35,407 nt of DNA, from contig JAIRVH010000222.1 of NCBI GenBank assembly GCA_031253985.1, positions 1-35,407 of the forward strand. The letters are read 5' to 3'. The DNA comes from Sphingobacterium sp. Lineage in GTDB: Bacteria > Bacteroidota > Bacteroidia > Sphingobacteriales > Sphingobacteriaceae. The notes beneath the pieces are model-generated. The model saw only the letters and a program-made list of their open reading frames with translations, had not been told where the DNA came from and did not search any database. Below, piece after piece: positions 7,501 to 14,771 of this stretch (positions within the stretch are counted from its first letter, which is position 1; each line of letters opens with the position of its first letter). The translations under genes were made by a program, and so were the position numbers.

Positions 7501-8631
7501 ATGAAAAGAAAAGTATTATTACAGATTTTATCCTTAGGAGTCTTTTCCTTTGGCCTTTTCATGATCATTGATTCGAAAGCACAAGATGTGGAAGCTCCAC
7601 CAGAAGATATTGAAGTTGAATCCATCATGTATGATGTCAATGCCAACTGCGTGGAGAAAAATATAGGCGATCCCGAATTTCCAACAGATGAATACGGAGG
7701 TAACGGAAGTTCAAACTACCTCGGCAGTTTCCTGCAAAACACATTTTCATTTAGCGGAATGAATACGCTGGATGAGGTGGTCGTCACGAGAGTTGTCGCC
7801 AAACCGAAAAGTACCACCAGTTGTGGGAATGGAGGATTTGGCTTAGACATTGGGTCCGGGATAGCTATACCCAATTTAAACGGCTGGTGGGAATCAATGA
7901 TAAAAGTCACATTGAAGAAGCTGGCGAAGATAGATCCTTGTGCAGACAGAGCAGCTCTGAATGACCGTAAAACCAAGCAAAGTACCGTAGCTAAAAACAA
8001 TGAAATAAAAAATCTAACTTTACAGACTGGCAAAGAGCATGGTTATAACACCTATATGAATCTCAATACGAAAGAAGTAACAAATTATACAAGCGTGGAC
8101 GTCGGACACGAACTGGGGGACGGTGTGCACGAAGTCGCCTCTCAGGAACGTTGGCAATGGAAGGCCAATGACCAAGTCGAAGTAACGGTAGACTACACCC
8201 ATACCCATGGTTTTGAGAGTGCTCCGTCGTCCATCGATGTGTTTTCAGGTATCGGGATCTATATGGCAACCAGCAATGCAAATATGGATGCATTGAGCCC
8301 AGCTCAAAAACAGGTATATCTCAGCTATCACAGTATTAATGTCATGACAGCAAATCACGACTATGCCATTACCATTACCGATCCCGTTAAATGGGTGAAC
8401 AGGTATCCAAACCGGCAGGCTGATTTTGAAAAGTATAGGAACTTAACCGAAAGATATTCAAATCAAAGTTATGATTGGCATACCGCACAAGAACTCGCAT
8501 TGATAGAGCTCTACGGGGATATGATGCAACTTTACCGTTCTGATGTCGGTGCAGCGAATTTTAAACCATTGAACGCCAAAATCGATCCAAGTACATTTAG
8601 AAAGTTTATCGCAATCAATAACTGTAATTAA
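7501..8631 (+). CDS. exported protein with JAMM/MPN-like metallopeptidase signature
   Basis: 376 residues from the preferred start at 7501 (MKRKVLLQILSLGVFSFGLF); a Met at 7489 would overlap the previous gene by 8 nt. A signal sequence ends near SKAQ (residue 28). A Gly/Ser-rich region is followed by a DPCAD motif, which in Bacteroidota often introduces a DUF4329/JAB-like C-terminal domain. H234-T-H236, S243 and D246 form HxH-x6-S-x2-D, one residue tighter than the classical JAMM spacing HxH-x7-S-x2-D. E179 in GKEHGY could be the upstream glutamate. In such folds these residues bind zinc for (iso)peptide cleavage. The rest (about 250-376) is mostly helical and unassigned. Peptidase function is inference. 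The three genes behind it are candidate partners or inhibitors. Confidence 0.8.
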   Translation: MKRKVLLQILSLGVFSFGLFMIIDSKAQDVEAPPEDIEVESIMYDVNANCVEKNIGDPEFPTDEYGGNGSSNYLGSFLQNTFSFSGMNTLDEVVVTRVVAKPKSTTSCGNGGFGLDIGSGIAIPNLNGWWESMIKVTLKKLAKIDPCADRAALNDRKTKQSTVAKNNEIKNLTLQTGKEHGYNTYMNLNTKEVTNYTSVDVGHELGDGVHEVASQERWQWKANDQVEVTVDYTHTHGFESAPSSIDVFSGIGIYMATSNANMDALSPAQKQVYLSYHSINVMTANHDYAITITDPVKWVNRYPNRQADFEKYRNLTERYSNQSYDWHTAQELALIELYGDMMQLYRSDVGAANFKPLNAKIDPSTFRKFIAINNCN

Positions 8632-8641
8632 CAACAATTTT

Positions 8642-9220
8642 ATGAAGAAATTTATCCTACTTCTAATAATTTATACGGGCATATTATCAAATAATTATGC
8701 ACAGACTTATCTCCAAGGAATTGAAGTCCTTCCATTAAGCGATGCCGCACATTGTGATCTCCTAACTCCAAGCAATAGAATAACAGCCGATGATGCTTTT
8801 TTAAAACTAAAGCAGTTAATCCCAGATCCTGTAGAGGAAAATATAAGTGATATGGTTGGGGAATTTTGGTGGATTGACGGCATGTTGGTTAATACCGTTA
8901 CAAGAAGAATTACCGCCCAGCGCCTTAAAATAAATTTATATGACAGACAAAAAGCAAAAGCACCGGAAATAATTTACGTCACAGGAACAACCCCAGATCG
9001 TACGTTAGCCAATGATTATTTTAGCGAAATTAAATCGATGAATAATTTCGAGGTATTGGTAGACTATTTTAAAACGCGCAGTAATTATAAAAGATTTTTA
9101 GTGCAGGACAACAAAGGGAAGTTTATCGTTATGGGTACCATCTATGTTAAAAAACAGGATGCACAAAAAGCGCATGAACTCATTGACCTGATATTAAACA
9201 GTCTATATTTTAAACAATAG
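8642..9220 (+). CDS. exported protein, tandem paralogue 1 of 3
   Basis: 192 residues with a signal peptide (MKKFILLLIIYTGILSNNYAQ). The mature start TYLQGIEVLPLSDAAHCDLL is shared with the next two genes. Other shared blocks are DMVGEFWWIDGMLV, EIIYVTGTTPD, LANDYFSEIKSMNNFEVLV and the C-terminal KKQDAQKAHELIDLIL..SLYFKQ. One conserved Cys (in AHCDLL) is present in all copies. No known family recognised. It starts 10 nt after the JAMM-like gene, so it is very likely in the same operon. The last 104 nt of near-terminal coding sequence (9095-9198) are identical to paralogue 2, a sign of recent gene conversion or duplication. Confidence 0.85.
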   Translation: MKKFILLLIIYTGILSNNYAQTYLQGIEVLPLSDAAHCDLLTPSNRITADDAFLKLKQLIPDPVEENISDMVGEFWWIDGMLVNTVTRRITAQRLKINLYDRQKAKAPEIIYVTGTTPDRTLANDYFSEIKSMNNFEVLVDYFKTRSNYKRFLVQDNKGKFIVMGTIYVKKQDAQKAHELIDLILNSLYFKQ

Positions 9221-9236
9221 AAAAGCTTAGCTATAC

Positions 9237-9824
9237 ATGTGGAGGTACATCTTATTTTTAATTCATATTATAGGCGGTTTGGGTACATTCCAAACCGCTT
9301 ATGCACAGACTTATCTACAAGGAACAAATGTCCTTCCATTAAGCGATGCCGCACATTGTGACTTATTACAGGCAAATACGAGGTTAACTCCACAACAAGC
9401 TTTCGAGAAATTAAGTCAAGTTGATCCTAATCCATTGAAAAAAAATTCTCAGGATATGGTCGGTGAATTTTGGTGGATTGATGGCATGCTAGTTACCATG
9501 ATAACCCGTTCAATAACTCCTGACTGGCCCAAAGTAAACTTACGTGAACGTCAGAGAGCTGATGCTCCAGAAATAATTTACGTTACAGGAACAACGCCGG
9601 ACCATACGTTGGCCAATGATTATTTCAGCGAAATTAAATCCATGAATAATTTCGAGGTATTGGTAGATTACTTTAAAACAATGGATAATTATAAAAGCTT
9701 TTTAGTGCAGGACAACAAAGGGAAGTTTATCGTTATGGGTACCATCTATGTTAAAAAACAGGATGCACAAAAAGCGCATGAACTCATTGACCTGATATTA
9801 AATAGTCTGTATTTTAAACAATAG
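9237..9824 (+). CDS. exported protein, tandem paralogue 2 of 3
   Basis: 195 residues. The signal peptide MWRYILFLIHIIGGLGTFQTAYAQ differs from copy 1 but is close to copy 3. It shares the mature start TYLQGTNVLPLSDAAHCDLL and the C-terminal core with its neighbours. The region around residues 45-75 (ANTRLTPQQAFEKLSQVDPN) is the most divergent part, while copies 1 and 3 agree with each other there. The start codon is immediately followed by GGAGG within the coding sequence. A perfect 9-bp inverted repeat lies in the signal-peptide codons at 9274-9298. The gap to copy 1 is 16 nt. No family recognised. Confidence 0.85.
   Translation: MWRYILFLIHIIGGLGTFQTAYAQTYLQGTNVLPLSDAAHCDLLQANTRLTPQQAFEKLSQVDPNPLKKNSQDMVGEFWWIDGMLVTMITRSITPDWPKVNLRERQRADAPEIIYVTGTTPDHTLANDYFSEIKSMNNFEVLVDYFKTMDNYKSFLVQDNKGKFIVMGTIYVKKQDAQKAHELIDLILNSLYFKQ
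9274..9298 (+). repeat. inverted repeat within signal-peptide codons of paralogue 2
   Basis: GCGGTTTGG at 9274-9282 and CCAAACCGC at 9290-9298 are perfectly complementary around a 7-nt spacer, about 38 nt into the gene. Paralogue 3 has a related hairpin at 9879-9901 (CGGTTTGGG with CCCAACCG, one bulged T). Paralogue 1 lacks it. Confidence 0.6.
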
Positions 9825-9840
9825 AAGATTTTAGCTATAC

Positions 9841-10425
9841 ATGTGGAGGTCCATCTTATTTTTAATGTATATTATAAACGGTTTGGGGATATTCCCAACC
9901 GCTTATGCACAGACTTATCTACAAGGAACAAATGTCCTTCCATTAAGCGATGCCGCACATTGTGATCTCCTGCCTCCCAGCTCACGAATAACAGCCGATG
10001 ATGCTTTTTTAAAATTGAACCAAGTAGATCCAGAACCTGTTCAGAAAAATGTAAATGAGATGGTTGGGGAATTTTGGTGGATCGATGGCATGTTGGTTAC
10101 AATGGTTACACGAAGCACTTCAACTTCCCCTAAAGAGAATTTAAGAGGTGTACAACAGACTCTCGCACCAGAAATAATTTACGTCACAGGAACAACACCG
10201 GACCGTACGTTGGCCAATGATTATTTCAGCGAAATTAAATCCATGAATAATTTTGAGGTATTGGTTGAATACTTTAAAACCCGTAGTAATTATAAAGACT
10301 TTTTGATCCAAGATAATAAGGGAAAATTTAAAGTTATGGGTACTATTTATGCAAAAAAACAGGATGCACAAAAAGCGCATGAACTCATTAACCTGATATT
10401 AGACAGTCTGTATTTTAAACAGTAG
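9841..10425 (+). CDS. exported protein, tandem paralogue 3 of 3
   Basis: 194 residues. The signal peptide MWRSILFLMYIINGLGIFPTAYAQ resembles copy 2. Its mature start is identical to copy 2, but residues about 45-60 (SSRITADDAFLKL) follow copy 1, so the gene is a mosaic. The variable centre (TSTSPKENLRGVQQTLA) differs from both. The end is IYAKKQDAQKAHELINLILDSLYFKQ. It starts 16 nt after copy 2 with the same GCTATAC spacer end. Its stop codon lies inside the long hairpin at 10408-10460, which probably ends the operon. Function unknown. All three copies are intact, which argues for selection to keep several variants. Confidence 0.85.
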   Translation: MWRSILFLMYIINGLGIFPTAYAQTYLQGTNVLPLSDAAHCDLLPPSSRITADDAFLKLNQVDPEPVQKNVNEMVGEFWWIDGMLVTMVTRSTSTSPKENLRGVQQTLAPEIIYVTGTTPDRTLANDYFSEIKSMNNFEVLVEYFKTRSNYKDFLIQDNKGKFKVMGTIYAKKQDAQKAHELINLILDSLYFKQ

Positions 10426-10460
10426 CAAACCAAGAAGTTTGACTATTGTTTAAAATACAG
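10408..10460 (+). terminator. long hairpin spanning the stop of paralogue 3, between convergent genes
   Basis: An 18-nt arm at 10408-10425 (last codons and stop) pairs fully with CTATTGTTTAAAATACAG at 10443-10460, with one G.U pair. The stem continues with CAAAC (10426-10430) and GTTTG (10437-10441) after a single bulged A, giving 23 bp around the loop CAAGAA. The right arm is the exact reverse complement of the end of paralogue 2. There is no U-run, so it may work as a mRNA 3'-end stabiliser or barrier rather than a classical terminator. Confidence 0.65.
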
Positions 10461-10517
10461 CTGCTCTTACTACGAATACAATGATTTTGAAGCTCTATAA
10501 GCCTTGGTATCTCATTA

Positions 10518-11180
10518 TTATCGTCCAATACCCCAAGCCAACTGAACATAAAAATGTCCCAGTCTGTCCTTCGGAACATTTGAAACGGCAGCATTCACTA
10601 CTTTCCATTCATTCTGTGTAATAGAAGATTTATAACCTATTCTACATTCCGGGCGAACGCTCGTTCGTTCGGAATTAGATGTTTTCAACGTAACACTTAA
10701 ATCGACAATCGCAGCATCATGCTCCATTTTCGTTTGGTTGGACTGCGTGGTCAAAAAATCGCCAAATTCTCCATTCAGATTTTTCTTTTGAACCGTAAAA
10801 GTAGTAGACTGCGTACCGATTCCCAGCTGCGGACTAAAGATCAATTTGCCTGTACTTATCGCATTGGTAGATACATAAATCGTAAAATCTCCTGTGTTCA
10901 TCGTATTGTCGTTTTTACTGCTTGTCGACAGGCTAAAATTCACGCCAATCAGGGTTTGTTTCGTCCTGTATGCCAGTCCGGCGCCTGCATTCCAACCAAA
11001 CCCAGGCACCTTTCCGGAATCATATTCTTTCAAGATCCTATTCAAATTGCTGGCGTTGTTAAATTGAACACCGGCAAAATAGATCGTCTCAAATGGCAGA
11101 TGTTTCGTCTGATTGGTTTTTTGTTGCGCAAATAACTGAGCTACAAAAACAAGTAAAAGGGCACTAAAAAAATACTTCAT
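10518..11180 (-). CDS. probable outer-membrane beta-barrel protein
   Basis: 220 residues with a signal peptide (MKYFFSALLLVFVAQLFAQ, cleavage before QKTNQTK). The mature part has repeating amphipathic beta strands with alternating small, aromatic and polar residues: ETIYFAGVQF, GFGWNAGAGLAYR, TLIGVNFSLSTSS, FSPQLGIGTQSTTF, VRPECRIGYKSS. It ends with HFYVQLAWGIGR. This fits a small 8- to 10-stranded barrel of the type common in Bacteroidota (OmpA/porin-family-like), but no specific Pfam match is claimed. It is convergent with the paralogue operon, the two stops being 92 nt apart. Role unknown. Confidence 0.75.
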   Translation of the reverse strand: MKYFFSALLLVFVAQLFAQQKTNQTKHLPFETIYFAGVQFNNASNLNRILKEYDSGKVPGFGWNAGAGLAYRTKQTLIGVNFSLSTSSKNDNTMNTGDFTIYVSTNAISTGKLIFSPQLGIGTQSTTFTVQKKNLNGEFGDFLTTQSNQTKMEHDAAIVDLSVTLKTSNSERTSVRPECRIGYKSSITQNEWKVVNAAVSNVPKDRLGHFYVQLAWGIGR

Positions 11181-11289
11181 AAAATTTACACTTTGGTTTA
11201 TATCAATTCAACTAACTATGGCAAAGGCCTACATCTTTTAATTATGACAACTAAATCTATAGATTCATTACATGGAAAAAAATATTTGC

Positions 11290-11323
11290 AAAAAAGCCCC
11301 TCCAAAAAATATTCTGAAGGGGC
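11290..11323 (-). terminator. intrinsic terminator of uptake operon 1
   Basis: On the minus strand GCCCCTTC and GGAGGGGC (11316-11323 and 11296-11303) form an 8-bp stem with one U.G pair around a 12-nt AT-rich loop. A run of six U follows at 11290-11295. It lies 54 nt after the stop of the DUF4302 gene and ends the operon that starts at 20332. Confidence 0.88.
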
Positions 11324-11377
11324 CACTAAATAAACATATGAAACTTTCTCCCTGATTTCGCAGGGAGAAAATTGCTT

Positions 11378-12247
11378 TTAACTTTGTGGAACTAACTTGA
11401 TCGTACCTGCATCGTTGGTAAAATAGCCCTTGGTATATGCACCTGTCGGTTCTACATACTTCAACTCTCTAAACTTCACTCCATTTACATCATATTCCGT
11501 GTAAAATTCGAGTCCGGTAGGCGTATAACGATAAGAATATGGTTTTGTATTACCCGCAATCAATAGCGCTCTCTTCGTTGTTGTATTTGCAAATGTTGCT
11601 GCTAAGGATTCTGTCCCAACTTCAAATTTGTAATTTGAAAAGGCATGGAATTTTGTAAGCGCAGCGCGGTATGTCGCTACAATTGTGGAAGCCTCTGAAG
11701 ATTTAATCGGGACCATCACAACCTTATTGTACGATTTTCTACCTTCCATAACAATCGAATCCGCTGATGCCTTTGTTACCAAAAAATCATTTTCACCTTT
11801 CATCCCTTCATTAGATGCGCCAATTCCCGCCGCTGGCGTAATAAAACCCGGCAATTGATATGCTGGGTCTCTGTTAAAGACTGCAGGCAATGCAAAATAA
11901 TGAAATATGCGATTATAGGTATCGAAGGTCAAAATTGCGCCAGCACCAGGTGCGACAGTATACGTACTTGCTTGTGCAGCTAACGTTGTAAAATCACCTT
12001 CAATGCTTACGTCAGTGGTATTATTAAATTTGGCAAATAAGGTATACCCTCCAAATTCTAAACCACTGCTTGGAAAATACTTGATTATCCAACCATCTTT
12101 ATTCGCTTGTAAAGTAGAGTATACATTAGCCACACTCGCGTTTAAACGGTCACTCGGACTTTCTTCAAAAATACGATCCATCTTCTTCTCACAACTTGCG
12201 CTCAAAGACAAAATGGTTATTCCTAAAATAAATAGTTTAAATTTCAT
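11378..12247 (-). CDS. DUF4302 family lipoprotein (uptake operon 1)
   Basis: 289 residues with a lipoprotein signal (LFILGITILSLSASC, Cys19). The mature start CEKKMDRIFEESPSDRLNASVANVYSTLQANKDGWIIKYFP is the characteristic opening of DUF4302 proteins: the F-E-SPxxRL block followed by a W-x-x-K/Y-x-P region. Alternating beta-rich segments follow (YTLFAKFNN, AILTFDTYNRIFHYFALP, RALLIAGNTKPYSYRYTPTGLEFY). The family's function is not known; it is regularly encoded with SusC/SusD and a zinc metallohydrolase, as here. It begins 6 nt after the metallohydrolase stop. It is shorter than its paralogue at 22028-23278 (416 residues). Probably surface exposed. Confidence 0.88.
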   Translation of the reverse strand: MKFKLFILGITILSLSASCEKKMDRIFEESPSDRLNASVANVYSTLQANKDGWIIKYFPSSGLEFGGYTLFAKFNNTTDVSIEGDFTTLAAQASTYTVAPGAGAILTFDTYNRIFHYFALPAVFNRDPAYQLPGFITPAAGIGASNEGMKGENDFLVTKASADSIVMEGRKSYNKVVMVPIKSSEASTIVATYRAALTKFHAFSNYKFEVGTESLAATFANTTTKRALLIAGNTKPYSYRYTPTGLEFYTEYDVNGVKFRELKYVEPTGAYTKGYFTNDAGTIKLVPQS

Positions 12248-12253
12248 TTTTTC

Positions 12254-13168
12254 TTAATTTAAAGTTGTTTGATCAAACGTGCTAAGATTAGGATAACGAG
12301 CAAGGATATTGGCTCTTAAAAGATCCATATCAATTCCCCACTCAGATTTCATATAATTTTTCACAATTGCCAATTTTGAAAGGATCAAAGCCCTTCCCGC
12401 TGCCGTAGAATTTTCAACATTCAGCATGGCATCAAAATCAGCTTGACTCCGCGTAACATAGAACGAATACAGTTCAGCAAAATCCTCAGTATCGGCCTTA
12501 GAAGCATACGGTGAGATAAAGCCTGCTGCGATCGCTGCTCCGATACCCGTAGCATTGGCAGGATATTTCGCATTCCAGTCATCCTCCACGTAACCAGTAC
12601 CTGTGATCTCCTTAAAATTACTTGGATAAGGCTTATTCTGATTTAGAATATGTTGAAACTCATGGTGAACTGTTTTGAAAAATCGGGTCGTCAGAAAAGC
12701 GGGGTTTTTACCACTGGTTTCATTTAATTCCAACAAATTATACAACGCTACTTTTGTACCTGATTCTGCTGTTCCCAAAATCATGACACCGTTCGTTTGA
12801 ATTGGAGCTGAACCAGTAAACGTAATTAATTTTGGAAAGTTATTTTTAAGGAATTCCTTACCTCCAGTCACTTCTGAATATGGCTCCATAACAAGATATA
12901 GCATAAGTTTGGACAATCTTATAGAAGATTCAAAAGGTGCAGGTACCAACCGATAGCTCATATCAGATTCTTTATCGACGTACTTGTACAGTATCTCGAC
13001 ATTGTAGGGTAGAATATAGTTTTTATAGAGGTAATTGTCCAAAGCGTTTTTTGGTATTGTTGAATCAACAAAAACACTATTGGAATTTAATTTATCCTCT
13101 TTGTTACATGCAGAAAACAACACTCCGCATGAAGTTAATAACATAAATAGTTTATTACTTAATTTCAT
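12254..13168 (-). CDS. substrate import-associated zinc metallohydrolase lipoprotein (operon 1)
   Basis: 304 residues. Lipoprotein signal with LFSAC (Cys21). Zinc-binding H169-E170-F171-Q172-H173 is preceded by TVH, and DFAE with E232 is the likely third ligand, the pattern of the putative zinc-binding metallopeptidase family seen next to SusC/SusD genes (gluzincin-type layout). The segment GVMILGTAESGTKVALYNLLELN before the active site is shared with the paralogue at 23307-24746. Expected to hydrolyse a substrate at the cell surface or in the periplasm before import; peptide or protein substrates are likely, but not shown. The start overlaps the SusD stop by 14 nt, suggesting translational coupling. 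Confidence 0.9.
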   Translation of the reverse strand: MKLSNKLFMLLTSCGVLFSACNKEDKLNSNSVFVDSTIPKNALDNYLYKNYILPYNVEILYKYVDKESDMSYRLVPAPFESSIRLSKLMLYLVMEPYSEVTGGKEFLKNNFPKLITFTGSAPIQTNGVMILGTAESGTKVALYNLLELNETSGKNPAFLTTRFFKTVHHEFQHILNQNKPYPSNFKEITGTGYVEDDWNAKYPANATGIGAAIAAGFISPYASKADTEDFAELYSFYVTRSQADFDAMLNVENSTAAGRALILSKLAIVKNYMKSEWGIDMDLLRANILARYPNLSTFDQTTLN

Positions 13169-14768
13169 TTGATCTAGGATTTGGTGTTAAACCTGCACTT
13201 ATTACATCTTGTGGTAATTGAATTGCACGACGAGGATCTCGGATCGATAGCGTATTATCGGTAACAGTAAAAGTCATCGTTCCATTGTTGACCGCAGGAG
13301 CGACCCTTCTGGTTATTTCAATACCATAACGTTTTACGTCGAACCATCTTAAGCCAGTATGAAGAAACTGAAGCCGTTTAAGCGATAATACTGCATGGAT
13401 CATATTTTCCTGTGTACCACTTTCAATCTGAAAATCCGGGTTCAATTTCTTTTTCGGTGTTGGAGCTGTAGGCGTAAAATATGCAAATGAATTCGCCCAG
13501 TTGTTAATCGAAGCCTCACTTATTGTTCCAGGCTTGCTAATCGTATTGTTATTAATATGGATTTGCATATCAGTAATTGCTGCCGCATAATTCTTAAGAT
13601 GAATATTTGCTTCCGCCCTATTCAATAAAGCTTCTTCCGAAGTGATTGGCGTATAGACTCCTCGTGAAAATCCAATTCCCGCAACTTGATCAGTATATTC
13701 AAAAATGTAGGCAACATGCGGAAAAATCACTTTATTTGCCGTCGTACTCGTATAGGAGAATGCACGAATTCTATAATCCGTTGATGTCGCGGCTCTCCCA
13801 AAAGGCTGAGCAGCAAACGCTGTCTCCGTCATAGCAATAGATCCACCGTGACTGATTCTGTTATTGGTTGAATACCCCCCAAAAGTTGTCCCCATCGCTG
13901 AATAAGCCGTAGCTACTAAGAAATTAGCTTTCACTGAGCTCGCATTATACTCTCTCGTTGTATTATTAATTGCAGCAGAAAAGGATGCAATCGTTGCATA
14001 ATCACGCAAAGTCGCTGTTGGATTGTTTCCTAACGCTTCGGTGGAATACTCGACTGCCTTTGTCCAATCTTCCATAAATAATGCAACACGCGATGCAAAG
14101 GTATAAGCTGCGGCTCGGTTAAAGTGATATTTTGCAACACTGGAGTTGGCGTAAGAAGCGTCATTGATTAATGGTAAACCTTCTTCTATATCCTTTTTAA
14201 TAAAATCGTAAACTTCCTGAACAGTATTACGTTCATATTTAGGATTTAGGGTAGTTTCTCCTTTCGTCATATAAGTAACACCCAAATCTGTTGTCGAATA
14301 CTTTTTCGAATAATTCTGTGCAAACATATTGACAAGAATCCAATGGTTATAAGCCCGTGCCAACAACGCTTCACCGCGCTGCGCTTTTAAGCTCGCCGGA
14401 TTCCCCTGTTCATCAATAGCTTGCAAAGCTGCATTTGCATTAGCAATCGCTCCATAACACGCTCCCCAAATACGATCAATTCCATCATTACTCGTTTCAG
14501 TAATATCTTGCCATTTATATATTTGTTCTATGAAGCGTGCGTAGTTTAAGTAAACTGGCCCAACGTCATCCACATTATCAGAAGATAACTCAGCTACCAT
14601 AACATAAGCATTCTCTGGATAAGCCCCAACGAGCATTTTCCCTATTTTGTCTGTTGTATTTAGTTCAGCCCTATTATCAGGCAATTCATCCAAATATTTC
14701 TTACAGGAAGAAAAGCTTGTTGCTATTATTCCCGCCGAAATTAATATATATGATAATCTCTTTTTCAT
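13155..14768 (-). CDS. SusD/RagB-like nutrient-binding outer-membrane lipoprotein (operon 1)
   Basis: 537 residues with a lipoprotein signal (SFSSC, Cys22) and the SusD start CKKYLDELPDNRAEL. The N-terminal SusD-like helices follow: SDNVDDVGPVY, IYKWQDITETSNDGIDRIWGACYGAIANANAALQAID, RGEALLARAYNHWILVNMFAQNY. The TPR-type part includes YHFNRAAAYTFASRVALFMEDWTKAVEYS. The C-terminal RagB/SusD signature runs through EEALLNRAEANIHLKNYAAAI and LKRLQFLHTGLRWFDVKRYG to RDPRRAIQLPQDVISAGLTPNPR. It would bind substrate on the outer surface as the lid of the SusC barrel. The start lies 3 nt after the SusC stop. Confidence 0.95.
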   Translation of the reverse strand: MKKRLSYILISAGIIATSFSSCKKYLDELPDNRAELNTTDKIGKMLVGAYPENAYVMVAELSSDNVDDVGPVYLNYARFIEQIYKWQDITETSNDGIDRIWGACYGAIANANAALQAIDEQGNPASLKAQRGEALLARAYNHWILVNMFAQNYSKKYSTTDLGVTYMTKGETTLNPKYERNTVQEVYDFIKKDIEEGLPLINDASYANSSVAKYHFNRAAAYTFASRVALFMEDWTKAVEYSTEALGNNPTATLRDYATIASFSAAINNTTREYNASSVKANFLVATAYSAMGTTFGGYSTNNRISHGGSIAMTETAFAAQPFGRAATSTDYRIRAFSYTSTTANKVIFPHVAYIFEYTDQVAGIGFSRGVYTPITSEEALLNRAEANIHLKNYAAAITDMQIHINNNTISKPGTISEASINNWANSFAYFTPTAPTPKKKLNPDFQIESGTQENMIHAVLSLKRLQFLHTGLRWFDVKRYGIEITRRVAPAVNNGTMTFTVTDNTLSIRDPRRAIQLPQDVISAGLTPNPRSNEIK

Positions 14769-14771
14769 ATG

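Noticed and set aside
8642..10425. The tandem paralogues as a CRISPR or transposon-derived repeat array
   Set aside because: The repeat unit of about 600 nt equals one intact gene with a signal peptide; there are no short spacers, terminal inverted repeats or transposase.
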